Below are positions 21,300 to 32,280 of a stretch of 64,000 nt of DNA, in pieces; position 1 is the stretch's first letter, and every line of letters starts with the position of its first letter. Both the position numbers and the translations under genes were made by a program. The stretch is from Viridothelium virens (taxonomy: Eukaryota > Ascomycota > Dothideomycetes > Trypetheliales > Trypetheliaceae), in contig ML991827.1 in assembly GCA_010094025.1 (NCBI GenBank), positions 1 through 64,000 of the forward strand. Reading direction: 5' to 3'. The notes below the pieces were generated by a model. The model saw nothing but the letters and a program-made list of their open reading frames with translations, was not told where the DNA came from and did no database searches.

Positions 21300-24200
21300 T
21301 CATGGATTGCGCTCTAAGTATTGCGCAAAGCCCTGCACAAGTCCTAAGAATATCGTACCGTAAGCCAGTAAAACACCCGCGACCGTGAACCCATCTTGAA
21401 GGTCTCCATTCCGGCGAGAACACCAGATGATCGCAAAAGCAGTCGCGATGCTCGCAATGAACAACTCGGATATCCAGACCGCTGTCCATGATATGGTCTC
21501 CTTGAAGCGCAGACCCCATCCCTCGAGCTCTCCACCATCATCTTCAGACCAACGAAGCTGGCCGCTGATTTTCATCGGCACACGATTTATATGGAGGGGT
21601 CTTGAGCGCACGTGCGAAGGATTCTCAGTCCAGTGTTTGAGGGCTGTAAGGGGAATGAGCGGTCGATAGGGGCGCTTTCGCTCGTACTCATAGTCTCGGG
21701 CCCTTTCTGGCGGAAGAGCGCCCACATCCCCTGCTTCCACGGCGACATTTTCTTTATTGTACAGTTGGAATCTTGTGAATTCGATCCTGTCGAGCTTACG
21801 TAAGGTAAGTAGGCGCATAAGCCGTCGTACGGGAGAGAAATAGCAGCGGTGAAATCCGGTGTACATGCACCGGTCTGTCTTCGCTGATGACATATCTGCA
21901 TGTTCTAACCTTTCCATTCCCTTTGACGAAAGACAAAGAAGAATGTACTTCTGAACCCGGGTTGAAAGCGAATTTGACGCGATGTCTCTCGAATCATCGA
22001 TATCAATTGCCAGGTCCTCCGAGCCCCGGTAAGAACTGCGCAACCTTGATGAGCTTTCAATTGAGGTGGGTGGTGTTTCGGACGACGAAGACTGAGATGT
22101 AGAGAGCGGTGAGAGACTAATAACGCTACTTTCTGGAGTACCTAATTCCGAGGCCAATTCCTGGACTGTTCCGGGGATAAACTCTTCCATTACTTCTTCG
22201 AACTTTTGTCCACACGCACATATCCATTTCAGTTGCAAGAGTCTTCCGAGTTGCGGCTCTGCAGTCTTTGGAGGATCCCCGAAAGTACTTTCGCTCACTG
22301 TTGACTCGTTTTTCTCTTGGCTTTGACGCAATTGTGTTATGTCTTGATCTATTCGCCGGCTCTTCCTCAATGCGAACAATTGGTGCGAAGCCCTGTCCCG
22401 CCATCGCATGGCAAGGACAACAGCAAATACTATATCAGAAAGGGCATATCTAAATTCTTTTGTAGGTCGCTGTCGATATTTGGAAATGCCCAAGGGCCTT
22501 ACCAGGATAGACTCGGCCTTTGATCTTGCAGATACGGTGTTAAAGTCTGTATTTGGCGATCTATCCAGTTCAGAGCTTTCAGAAATGTCTTGAGGATCAC
22601 CGGGCACGGCGGTTCCAGCTCGCGCGCTTTCCGTATCTTCCCTTGAGATAAGCGAATTTGCAATACTTTCACTCAGCACCCCATGTGCCTCGCTGTTCTT
22701 AGCATCTGTCAATACCTCTGCAAACCGAGCAGGTGTCCTGAGCGACGCTGTAGCTGATCTGTCATATCTTGCGATAGCTGCACGGAAGATGGCTAAATCT
22801 ATTCGATCTCGTTCGGGGCGTACTCCATATTTGTCGAACAAGGACAACCCATCTCCGGGCAAGAAGTACGGCTCCATTTGTTCCATGATCCGGTTCCTGA
22901 TACTTTCTATGTCTCTCTCTAAATCGGCCAAGACCGTAGGATCGAGTGATCCTTTGCTGCTTTGGGCAACATCCAAAGCTTTTTGTAGCTCCGCGCTCCC
23001 TTCCTCATATTTCCTCTCTGGCTTTGCTAAAGCAGTGTCGATATCGCCTTCGTCATCATCGTCGGGGACTTGAGCCGATTCTTGCTCAATCATAAGCCGT
23101 CTAGGGCCCCGTAAAGTATCCGTAGTCGCTTGAGGTCCTAGTATGGATTCTGATACTCCTTCAAAGTTGCCATCCCGTTCAAGATAAAGTTTCGCCCGCT
23201 CATTTATTCTCTTGGTTGATGACTGGCTCAATGTGTATGATTGCGGCACATCAGGCTTTGTAGGTCTCTTGCTAAACGACGCTGAAGGTGCGACCCTGTG
23301 TTTGGAGTTTGAGTTTTTGGTTTGCTCTTCCGCAGACTGGTGGACTTCGGGATGGGATGAATGTGCGGCGCGTAGTTTTCCCTCTTGCTGTGGAGACGGT
23401 GGCATTGATGCCGATGTGTTTGTTCCTTCTGGTGAAGGCTCTGTCAGATTGCCCGACTGCCGCCGTTCCCGCTTCCAATACTGTTCCATCAGCTCTTGAG
23501 CCATCTCCTCGCGCTCCAGCTCTTGAATCTTCTCCTCCAGCTCTCGAGCCTTCTCCTCCAGCTCTCGAGCCCATTCCTTCAGCTCTGGAAGCTGTCGGCC
23601 CAGCTCGAAATGCTCCTCCACAAGCCCTTTAAGCCATCCCCCCAACTTTTGAAACCTTCGATGTCGTTCCTCCAGCTCGTAATCCCTTTCCTCCTTTCGA
23701 AGCTTTCGAGGTTTTGGGAGCTGTCCATCCAGCTCCCAAAGCTGTTGCCCCAACATCTGATGGTGTGCATCCAGCCTCCGTAATTGGGCCTGCAGCTTGC
23801 AATAATTTTTCAGTAGGATCCGAAGCCTTCGTTCCTTATCCTTCCACCTTAATGTCATCTTCTGCTGCTGTGGACCCCTTCTCTCTCGCTTTTGTTCTTC
23901 CTTCTCTAGAAGCTTTCCATACTGAACCATCAGCTCTCGAAGCTGTTCCTCCACCTGTTGAAGCTCTTTCTTCACCTGAAGCTCATTCATCGTATGAAAG
24001 TCTTTCATCAGCTGAAATTTTTTCTGCACCAAAAAGTCTTCCTGCAGCTGAAAGTCCTTCTGCGCCTGAAGCTCTTTCTCCACCTGAAGCTGTTCCTCGT
24101 GCTGTCGACCCTTGCCCTCCCGCTTTCGATAATGTTCCTGATGCGGCAAACCCGGCGATGAATCCAGCAGTTCATCTGAGGTATCTGACTCTGACCCAGC

Positions 24201-24464
24201 TTTGCTCTCTTCAAAGATAGGTTCGGAGGCAGAAGTTGAACTGTTGCCAGTCTTACTGGAGAAGCCATGAAAATGATCAGGACTATGGAATTGCTGGCTA
24301 CGATCTGGATCCCTAACAGAAGAGTCATATAGGGGATCGAAGTGAGTTACACCGGTTCTTCCTGTGTCTTCCGTAGACTTAGGAGTAGACTGGCGCTGGG
24401 AATTCGTCGCAGACGGCGAAAACTTTTGGCGCTGATCAGGGCATTCTGGCGCCGGCGAACTCAT
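21300..24464 (-). CDS. Fungal coiled-coil protein with C-terminal two-helix membrane domain
   Basis: A 1054-residue single-exon protein of unnamed fungal type. Residues about 1-110 are Ser-rich and disordered. Residues about 110-345 form a Q/E/K/L-rich coiled coil built from imperfect short repeats (blocks of the kind KELQ.., KDFQLQ, EELEEKARELEEK). Residues about 345-740 are a polar linker with short conserved pieces. A conserved C-terminal part begins near 748 with WICACGQKFEEV, then YILLCLSSKGMERLEH, and ends with two predicted membrane helices (about 985-1008 and 1020-1045). This C-terminal arrangement recurs in many fungal proteins of unknown function. It probably sits in a membrane with the coiled coil exposed. 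Repeat expansion in the coiled coil looks recent, since several blocks are nearly identical. Confidence 0.7.
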   Translation of the reverse strand: MSSPAPECPDQRQKFSPSATNSQRQSTPKSTEDTGRTGVTHFDPLYDSSVRDPDRSQQFHSPDHFHGFSSKTGNSSTSASEPIFEESKAGSESDTSDELLDSSPGLPHQEHYRKREGKGRQHEEQLQVEKELQAQKDFQLQEDFLVQKKFQLMKDFHTMNELQVKKELQQVEEQLRELMVQYGKLLEKEEQKRERRGPQQQKMTLRWKDKERRLRILLKNYCKLQAQLRRLDAHHQMLGQQLWELDGQLPKPRKLRKEERDYELEERHRRFQKLGGWLKGLVEEHFELGRQLPELKEWARELEEKARELEEKIQELEREEMAQELMEQYWKRERRQSGNLTEPSPEGTNTSASMPPSPQQEGKLRAAHSSHPEVHQSAEEQTKNSNSKHRVAPSASFSKRPTKPDVPQSYTLSQSSTKRINERAKLYLERDGNFEGVSESILGPQATTDTLRGPRRLMIEQESAQVPDDDDEGDIDTALAKPERKYEEGSAELQKALDVAQSSKGSLDPTVLADLERDIESIRNRIMEQMEPYFLPGDGLSLFDKYGVRPERDRIDLAIFRAAIARYDRSATASLRTPARFAEVLTDAKNSEAHGVLSESIANSLISREDTESARAGTAVPGDPQDISESSELDRSPNTDFNTVSARSKAESILVRPLGISKYRQRPTKEFRYALSDIVFAVVLAMRWRDRASHQLFALRKSRRIDQDITQLRQSQEKNESTVSESTFGDPPKTAEPQLGRLLQLKWICACGQKFEEVMEEFIPGTVQELASELGTPESSVISLSPLSTSQSSSSETPPTSIESSSRLRSSYRGSEDLAIDIDDSRDIASNSLSTRVQKYILLCLSSKGMERLEHADMSSAKTDRCMYTGFHRCYFSPVRRLMRLLTLRKLDRIEFTRFQLYNKENVAVEAGDVGALPPERARDYEYERKRPYRPLIPLTALKHWTENPSHVRSRPLHINRVPMKISGQLRWSEDDGGELEGWGLRFKETISWTAVWISELFIASIATAFAIIWCSRRNGDLQDGFTVAGVLLAYGTIFLGLVQGFAQYLERNP

Positions 24465-25324
24465 AGTATCTTTATGACGACTCGGGGCTTGTACGTTTGA
24501 ACAAGTCTACGGACCAACAATGTTATTTGACAAAAGAGAGTATGCCCTAGGATCGTTACGAATTTGCGAGACACAATGGAATGTGAAAGACCAGGGAGGA
24601 AAACAAGGAGGTTGATCGACTGGACGACGAGGTATCAGCGGGCAAAGCCAGAAGATCATTTAGAGATATGGCTGTGGAAAGTAGATGAGGAGGTCTTCAT
24701 ATGATCTCATCTCCTGGGCAAGGCAGGATTCTGCCATAGGCTTTGTAAGGATGGTGCATTGTGGCGCTGCAAGGCTGAGGCATAACCGCTGTCGCATCGC
24801 CAATCAGCGAGTGGCAAAGCTCGCCGGTGCGGACCGCCGACACTTGAGGCTTAGAGAATTGTTGAAGGGCTGCTCGCTGGTACAAAGAAGCAACAGGATC
24901 TTCTACTCTACAGGTTAGCTTTTTGAACTCTTCCTTGTATTCTCATTTCGTTCAAAGCTCGTCAAAAGGTTAGGTGACATAAAATTCTTAACGAGACGAG
25001 ACCTTGTGAAGGTCGATATGTCGGCCAAATTACTTTTTGCGGGGTTAGGACTTTCCAATATGGGTGGATGGGCTTCCAAGTCAGCAACTTTAATTTTCGA
25101 AGTCCAGCTTTCAGACTTCGCACTCAGGTTTCCCATTTTGTATTTTCTATAGACCCATCAACACATCTCAGTCGCAGTATACGAAATCTGGTGGCTCGAG
25201 TTTCACTCCTCGATCGCCATCGACAGAATTTCGCAGATCGGCGTTCAACGCGTGAACATTGAAATCTCAAACAGCGCTTTGTAGGCACCGGGCTACCTGG
25301 GAAAGGTATTAGACATCAGACAAG
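24465..25324. promoter_or_regulatory. Divergent upstream region
   Basis: About 860 bp between the start codons of the coiled-coil gene (-) and the 2EXR-like gene (+). No supported coding sequence; it must contain both promoters. No specific element stands out. Confidence 0.35.
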
Positions 25325-25870
25325 ATGCCTGTACGATTCAAAGAAAGCACTCAGTCCCAGGATACCTCGCCTTTATATAGCAAACTTTCCCCCGAGCTGC
25401 GCTTGATGGCTTTTCGATGGGCGCTTAAGGAACCGAACGGTCTTCATTACGTTCCATCTCATGAGTCGCCGAACGGCAAGCCATCCCTGAATGGCGATAT
25501 TGCATCACCGCTCATATTCGCCTGTCGACGAACGTGCCAGGAGATTCTTTCGCATGGCCTACCATTCAGGAATAACATGATTAACGTTCGACCGTTGTCA
25601 AAACATAGCGACTTGTGCAATTTGCGCAGGTTTCTATCTGGCCCCATCTCATTACTCCAGGGACTGTCGTGTGAGGTTTTTGTCTGGGAAAATATCAGCG
25701 CTCCAGGTTCTAATGATCATTGTCTCCTCCCCCCTTCCCTGCAAATTTTTTTTACAGGCCCGCAAAGTTGCTGCCAACTCTTCACGCTTCGTTGGCTTCT
25801 AGATGCGTGTGATGAGCTTGTGGGACCTAAGATCAAGATTCACATGAAAGGGGTGCGGCACAATACTTAA
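25325..25870 (+). CDS. Small 2EXR-like fungal protein
   Basis: A 181-residue single-exon frame. Residues about 16-35 (PLYSKLSPELRLMAFRWAL) match the start of fungal 2EXR/F-box-like proteins, in which an LPxELRxxI.. helix is followed by a segment such as PLIFACRRTCQEI (here about 61-75), the usual 'P.L..VNR..R.E' counterpart. Function in this large fungal family is unknown. The downstream part is shorter than in many relatives, and the frame ends soon after a Cys-rich stretch (SCCQLF), so it could be a short paralogue or a partly decayed copy. The ATG at 25325 is the first in frame. Confidence 0.6.
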   Translation: MPVRFKESTQSQDTSPLYSKLSPELRLMAFRWALKEPNGLHYVPSHESPNGKPSLNGDIASPLIFACRRTCQEILSHGLPFRNNMINVRPLSKHSDLCNLRRFLSGPISLLQGLSCEVFVWENISAPGSNDHCLLPPSLQIFFTGPQSCCQLFTLRWLLDACDELVGPKIKIHMKGVRHNT

Positions 25871-26785
25871 TTTTCGTACAGCCTATCTCCAACCGACATT
25901 CTTGAGGAATCGGGCACATATATTGGTCAAATTCGGCCAGACACGGACTCGCAGAACTTTATTCCACCCCTACCAAATAGCAGGGGCATAGGCTTAGACG
26001 AGGGGTTTGACGGGCTTCTGTCCGGACTTGTTTGCGGAGCGATAGCTAGGCGGACGCACACGCAGATGCCGGAGGCTACCAGGCTACCAAGAAGGGGTTC
26101 CTGTCGTACGGAGGTCAAAAATCGACCAACTGGCGGTTTTGAAATACTGGAGCACCGAGCCTGCGAAGTCCCTTCGGAATTGTCAATATCAGGAGAACAT
26201 TGACATATCCTCCGAGAAGACAATGTTGGCTACGCAAAGATTAGCGCCCCTATACAACCAGGGTGGTTAGAGCATCATAATAAAGGTAACGAGGCATATG
26301 GGCGCTCTCCTAGCAAAATACTGATGGACCTTGGAATTCTCTGATGCAGCGCCCATTGGAGCCAAACCTTTGATCGGCGAAGACGACAGACACAGCCATG
26401 ATGCAAAAATACTCAGCTTAATAAAATCGAATAGAAATTTGGAATCAGTATTTGACAAGATTGCGCGGTCCTTCTCGAGCGCGTGAGGTTGCATTTCGCC
26501 CACAACGAGCACGCTAGTACGCTCTCTAACAGTCCCCGAAATTAGAGTTCCAGTACGTCGTATGGCGCGTCACACTTTTGGACACGGGATACAATAATAA
26601 TGGGGCGTTTTTTATGTTCACTGTCCAATCTGGTGTTTGTCTTTGTTACTGGGTTCCGAGGTATTGCCGGGACCGCATAATCTAAGCGAGCACGTGAACG
26701 CACCAAATTGCGACTCCCGCATTCTCCAGTCGTCTTGAATTCCAAGGGCTTCACGGCGAGCGACAATCAAATCCCATCGCCCAAC
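25871..26785. other. Intergenic region, no gene seen
   Basis: About 0.9 kb upstream of the ribosomal protein gene. Only short frames of unrecognised composition occur. Its 3' part must hold the RPS18 promoter. Confidence 0.4.
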
Positions 26786-27515
26786 ATGTCGCTCGTAACA
26801 GGAGAGAAATCTAACTTTCAATTTGTAGGCCCCTCTCATCGCTCAATCGATTTTACTGTTTTGGTGCTGCCCACAGATGCTGACTGGATTGCTACTAGAT
26901 CTTACGTCTGCTCAACACCAACGTCGATGGCAAGCAAAAGGTCATGTATGCCTTAACTCGGATCAAAGGTGTCGGGCGCCGGTACAGCAATTTGGTCTGC
27001 AAGAAGGCCGATGTCGACCTCAATAAGCGGTATCTCCCCTCTCCATTATCTTAAACTTTGTCCACAACTAATGCATTGTGACAGCGCTGGGTTAGGACCA
27101 CTTTTCCTTTTATGACCGATTATTTGTCCCATTTCAAGAGTCGACTAACTTCCAAAATCTCAGCGAGCTCACCAGCGAAGAACTCGAGTAAGAAATCACA
27201 AATGGAATCATGTCCGGAAAGCAATAAAACATTAATCAAAAAATCAGGCGAATTGTGACGATCATTCAAAATCCCACGGACTTCAAAGTGCCGACTTGGT
27301 TTTTGAATCGTCAACGAGACATTGTCGATGGCAAGGATCAGCAGGTGCTGGCGAACGGTGTTGATTCGAAGCTACGTGATGACTTGGAGAGGCTGAAGAA
27401 GATTCGGGCACATCGGGGTCTGAGGCACTACTGGGGCTTACGCGTGAGGGGTCAGCACTCGAAGACGACGGGTAGGAGAGGTAGGACTGTCGGTGTCAGC
27501 AAGAAGAAGGGCTGA
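26786..27515 (+). CDS. RPS18: 40S ribosomal protein uS13 (S18), five exons
   Basis: Spliced model: 26786-26824, 26899-27029, 27085-27090, 27164-27187, 27248-27515, giving 155 residues, a normal fungal uS13 length. It starts [13 protein letters not shown], continues [19 protein letters not shown] and ends [14 protein letters not shown], all diagnostic. Exon 3 is only 6 nt; it restores the RAG of the invariant KRAGELT motif, which would be lost if it were skipped. Exon 4 encodes ELTSEELE. Intron branch sites are visible (CTGAC before exon 2, CTAAC before exon 4). Donors are GTAGGC, GTATCT, GTTAGG and GTAAGA. The protein sits in the head of the small ribosomal subunit at the inter-subunit bridge. 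It is convergent with SDO1, 291 bp away. Confidence 0.95.
27085..27090 (+). other. RPS18: Six-nucleotide micro-exon of RPS18
   Basis: The bases CGCTGG are flanked by ...GTGACAG upstream and GTTAGG downstream. With CG from exon 2 and C from exon 4 they encode Arg-Ala-Gly, matching the conserved KRAGEL segment of uS13. Skipping would still keep frame but delete Ala-Gly. Confidence 0.85.
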
Positions 27516-27806
27516 AACTGTGCGATACGGTTGGGTGAGTGTGGGTTACGGAATGATTCAATTGCACTGCTGTCAATCCGAATTGCTGCTGAGCGAAGTG
27601 CTTTGACAGTCACGGTGCAAGGTTTATCTTAGTGGAACCAATCAATGCTTTTCATGTCATAAAACTGTCGTCTATCCCACGACGTGATCCGCTACTCGAA
27701 ATCGAAGAAAACCTATGTGCAGATAGTGACACCTATTCCACGCTGAAGCGCAAGAGCAAATCAACCTAGAGAAGAATGAAAAGGCAAGAGCCAAAGGAGA
27801 GAATAT

Positions 27807-28854
27807 TCAATCTCCATCATGGACTACAGCCATATCTAAGACTTCTGCTCTGGCTCGTCCTTTCGTTTGTGTCCCAATCAAATCCATCAAGCTCTTGTAT
27901 GCTCCCGGCTCGACGAATCCCACCACCTCCCATTCCTCTCCTACGACGTCTTGGTTTTCAACTTGCTCTACATAGCCTAATATTCGATCTTTGACAGTAC
28001 CCTTTTGTTCCTCAGCTGCTTCGTCCGTGACATCCTTCTTCGGCGCAGCTTTGATCGTCTGCTTTAAAATCTGGGTTGGGCAGGTAATCCGGAGCCTCAT
28101 CCGCGCTCTCGCTACAGGTATCGGCTGATGCGCAATAAGCGCCTTCATCGCCTCTAATGCCTGGCTCTTCGCACTCTTCGTAGTCGTAACTCCCGTCCAC
28201 TTCGGCAGCGCTTTTGCCGCCTCGGTTGGCTTGGCACCATTCGCTTCGCCATCCTTTGTTGGCGTCGCTGTTCCTGACGCGTGCGACTTGTGCTCGTGCT
28301 GTTGTGCAGACTGTGTGCTTAGTTGATCCAGTGCTTTTTCGATCATTCCTGTCGTATACACTCTTTTGCTCTTTGGATCCACGAGCTTCCCCGCCACGAT
28401 ATCCACAACTTCCCGGTTGACGCGCTCGAGTTGTGCACTCCGCTCCTTCTCGCCCACTTGCAGCTCGCCCTTGTTGAGTATCTCCAGGACTATCTCGTCG
28501 ACTTTGGTATGGCCAAAGGCCTTCTTGAGGTCGTCATGCGGGGCGACCTGGCCTTTGGAGACGTTCAAGAAGACATTAGGGATTTGTAGCACGTTATCGA
28601 GATCTTTCTCGACACCAGAGCGCCACTCGAGGACTTTATTCTTGTAGCATGGTATTTCAAAGCGCTTTTTCCCTGGTCTCACTGTTCAGCCCAGTGTTCC
28701 CCAATAGCGAGACTCTCGGATATCCTACCCTTTTTCATGCGCACAAGAGAGACATTGGTAAGTTTAATTTGATTCGATGGCTAGATGATCGTCAGCTTGG
28801 TGCTCCTGAGTATGAAGTTCTCGTAAGTCATACCTGGTTGATGTTCTGCGGCAT
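27807..28854 (-). CDS. SDO1: SBDS-family ribosome maturation factor Sdo1
   Basis: Spliced model: 28854-28834, 28780-28729, 28672-27807, giving 312 residues. Exon 1 encodes only MPQNINQ. Exon 2 gives PSNQIKLTNVSLVRMKK and exon 3 begins KKRFEIPCYKNKVLEW, the typical SBDS N-terminal (FYSH) domain. The middle domain includes VDIVAGKLVDPKSKRVY and TTGMIEKALDQL. A low-complexity insert (about 150-185, Ala/Lys/Glu/Thr) precedes the C-terminal ferredoxin-like part. Sdo1, with the GTPase Efl1, removes Tif6/eIF6 from pre-60S subunits in the cytoplasm. Introns are 53 and 56 bp. It faces carboxypeptidase Y head to head across 436 bp. Confidence 0.93.
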
Positions 28855-29290
28855 CTTGGACGAAACGATTATTTTGGCTTCTTGCAGATTTCTTTGCACA
28901 AAGTCTCAAAAAATAGAGCGGCATGCGTCACATTTCGGGCCGTTTGACACTAATCCGCGATAGGTAAAGCGGTGATAAGGAGCTGCTAAAGGTGTGTCAG
29001 GCAGGCACCCGCCCACGCCATCATCAGCGTCACCGGGTCGACCTTGACGCCTACTTATCGTCTGCTTTTACCAACACAGCCAATCCTCCATCACGCGCCC
29101 CCTTCATTATCTTCGTTCTTCCATCTATTTCACTCAGTCCAAGCTCCCTCTTCATTTTGTACATTCACAAACAACATTTACATTCTATCGTTCGTCTTGG
29201 AGCTTGCTTAAGCAGCTCTAAAGTAAGGACGCTGTACTATCAAGCATTTCCCCCAGCTCGATAGCTGCTCAAGCTATCAGTTTCATAATC
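28855..29290. promoter_or_regulatory. Bidirectional promoter SDO1 / CPY
   Basis: A 436-bp region between divergent start codons. Its half nearest the CPY start is pyrimidine-rich on the plus strand (about 29100-29160), a common feature of fungal core promoters. No specific operator is recognised. Confidence 0.45.
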
Positions 29291-31013
29291 ATGAAAATCA
29301 CTACATCAACCATGCTCTTTGGAGCAGCATCCGCTGCTGTTGCGCCTCAGCAGCAGATATTGAAAGCGCCCACGCCTCTGGCCGATATGGTCTCATCTTG
29401 GTCACAGCCACTCCAAGACTTCCAGAAGTCGCTCAAATCATTGACAGGCGAAGCGCGTCAGCTCTGGGATGAGATGGCTATGATGTTCCCTGAATCATTT
29501 GACAAGTCGAGCTTCTTCTCATCTCCTACGCCGCACACGAGGAAGCCAGATACCGAATGGGACTACATCATGAGTGGCAAAGAAGTTCAGAACGTCTGGG
29601 TAACAAATGCTCAGGGAGACAAAGAGAGGGATGTTGGAGGAAAGCTCGAGACCTACAATTTGAGGACGAAGAAGGTTGATCCTGATAGTCTCGGGGTTGA
29701 TACCGTAAAGCAATACAGTGGATACCTGGATGACGAGGAGAACGACAAGCATCTGTTCTACTGTGGGCATTTCAAAACATCCGTTCATCAAACAGCAAAT
29801 ACTAATTAGCTTCCTAGGGTTCTTTGAGTCCCGAAACGACCCTGAAAATGACCCTGTTGTGCTCTGGCTCAACGGCGGTCCAGGCTGTTCGTCTCTTACA
29901 GGTCTCTTCATGGAGCTCGGTCCCTCCTTCATCAACAAAGGCCGGAAAACAGTCTACAATCCGTCCTCTTGGAATGCCAATGCGTCGGTGATCTTCCTCG
30001 ACCAGCCCGTCAACGTCGGCTTCTCTTATAGCAGCAGCTCTGTCTCGAACACTGTAGCTGCAGGCAAGGATGTCTACGCCCTCATGACTCTCTTCTTTAA
30101 GCAATTCCCTGAGTATGCCAAGCAACCCTTCCACATTGCCGGTGAGTCCTACGCTGGACACTACATTCCCGTGTTTGCCAGCGAGATCCTCTCTCACTCC
30201 AAGCGCAACATCAACCTCCAATCCGTCCTCATCGGCAACGGTCTTACCGACGGCCTCACTCAATACGAGTACTATAAGCCCATGGCCTGCGGCGAGGGTT
30301 CGCACTGGCCTGCTGTGCTCAGCGACTCTGAATGCCAGTCGATGGAAAACGCCTATCCACGCTGCGCCTCCCTTATCCAGTCCTGCTACGACAGCGGCTC
30401 CGTTTGGTCCTGCGTCCCAGCCAGCATCTACTGCAACAATGCCATGATCGGCCCATACCAGCGCACAGGGCTTAACCCGTACGATGTCCGTGTTAAGTGC
30501 GGCGATAACCCGCTCTGCTACGAGGAGCTTGACTACATAAGCGACTGGCTCAACCAGCCAGCTGTCAAGAGTGCGCTTGGCGCAGAGGTAGATAACTATG
30601 AAGGTTGCAATACCGATATCAACAGGAATTTCCTCTTCCAGGGCGACTGGATGCAGCCATTCCACCGGCTGGTCCCGGGTCTACTTGAGAAGATCCCGGT
30701 GCTGATCTATGCGGGTGATGCGGATTACATTTGCAATTGGCTTGGAAACCATGGGTGGACGGAGGCGCTTGAGTGGCCGGGCAAGAAGGCATTCAACAAG
30801 GCACCTTTGGATGACTTGAAGCTTTCTAAGTCTGCCATTCCGAATGAGAAGGATAGCGTGAAAGCTGGAGATACCATTGGATTGGCGAAGGCGGCTGGTA
30901 ACTTCTCGTTCATTACGATTCATGCTGGTGGACATATGGTGCCCCACGACCAGCCCGTCGCAAGTCTCGACATGTTCAATAGGTGGTTGTCTGGCGAGTG
31001 GACGGAATACTGA
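29291..31013 (+). CDS. cpyA: Vacuolar carboxypeptidase Y (serine carboxypeptidase)
   Basis: Spliced model: 29291-29762 and 29818-31013, giving 555 residues, the usual length of prepro-CPY. The 55-bp intron (donor GTGGGC, acceptor CCTAG) joins HLFY to WFFESRNDP. There is an N-terminal signal peptide, then a propeptide of about 110 residues. The mature enzyme has [10 protein letters not shown] (oxyanion and substrate region), GESYAG with nucleophile Ser268, [11 protein letters not shown] with Asp458, and [12 protein letters not shown] with His530: a complete S10 catalytic triad. It trims C-terminal residues from peptides in the vacuole. The coding strand turns G-rich over the last 350 bases. 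Confidence 0.95.
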
Positions 31014-32280
31014 GTACAATCTGAGTCTTGTGAGTTAGTTTAGGATAGGAAGACGCTTTTCGAGGACCTTCAGTGAATATTATGGATGTTAGGTCAGCAA
31101 GTCGGGTTACTGATGCTTGCTGTAGCGAATAGGTGCATGTCTGCTCTTCACAAGGTCATGTGAGTATGAGTATTACTATATAGGATCGTAGGTGTATGAA
31201 ACCCCTATTTTCTTTCTCATTTCTTCATCGGTCATGTACAATATGTGGAATGTAACGGTAACGTGGAGTCAGAAAGTGAAGAATCGCCCATTAGCCGGCA
31301 ATTCCGAATCTGGTGAACATTTCTCTACCAGTTCAATTCATTTCTCATCATTCTCCTCGAGTGTTACGACTTCTATGGATTTGTGTCTTTGTCTTTGTAG
31401 AGTCAACGTCACTGAATGATCGCACTCCACCTCGTGCGTAGGTCCATGAGATTCATGAGCCATGCAACGTTAGGATTTATGAGGGCGAAGGAAGAGTCCG
31501 ACATGAAGGATCATTAAAATGGCTAGCGGTAAGGAGTGTGCAGAATATGTATTTAAATATGGTGCCTTCGTTAGTAAGTCTTTCCAGATTGGGTGAGAAG
31601 AGTGATCCATTAGCCAAGGAGCACGAACCATTAAATTTTTGGTCGCTTATCGAAAAGGTTAATTAATTTCTAGTTCCGCTAATAATATTCGACGTGCCAA
31701 TTAGAATAAACGAATCTCGTTTAAGATAACAAGATTACAACGCGAGGACATGGATCCGCCAGATCTACTTGCTTCCCATATCTCTCGAGTATGAACCGTC
31801 TCTACTCAAATGACTAGTCCCCACAAGCTACACGAAGCTGGCATTAACGAGATGAACTTTGGTCATGTGATTGAGGGGCTCACAAAGTGAGTTGTGCAGA
31901 TGATCTGAGCTACCTAGAGTACTCGGTGCGAAATAGAGAAGTCTTCCCTGAAATTCACCACAATTGCCCTCGAGGGTCGAAGACTGCGAACGTGACGTCA
32001 TCTGTTTACCTACGAAAACCAGTCACACACAGTTAAGTTTCTGTCACAGTCACCTCACAAAAAGCCCAGAACCAAAGGCTAGGTAGGTACCTAAGGCAAC
32101 TTATCGGTAAATCAATTTCGCCCCTAAAAAATCCAATATTGTGAGGAGGTGCATCTGCCTAAGATATCGGCGAGGGAAAAGACCCTAATTACCGCGCATA
32201 GTTGCTCTAACACAATTTTAGCACAATTATTTTTTCACCAGTCCTTAGCTTCATAGAGTCCTATCGTTTTTGATTTGACG
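31014..32280. other. Intergenic region upstream of PUS7
   Basis: About 1.27 kb with no supported gene between two plus-strand genes. It contains the CPY 3' end and, near its right end, the PUS7 promoter. A short TAGGTAGGTACCT-like run occurs near 32080-32095; its meaning is unknown. Confidence 0.4.

Noticed and set aside
18515-24464. Idea that the alcohol oxidase and coiled-coil gene form a functional cluster
   Set aside because: They are convergent, unrelated families with separate promoters; proximity is the only link.
32275-32280. Extension of PUS7 two codons upstream
   Set aside because: The codon at 32275 is TTG; the first ATG is at 32281 and is used instead.
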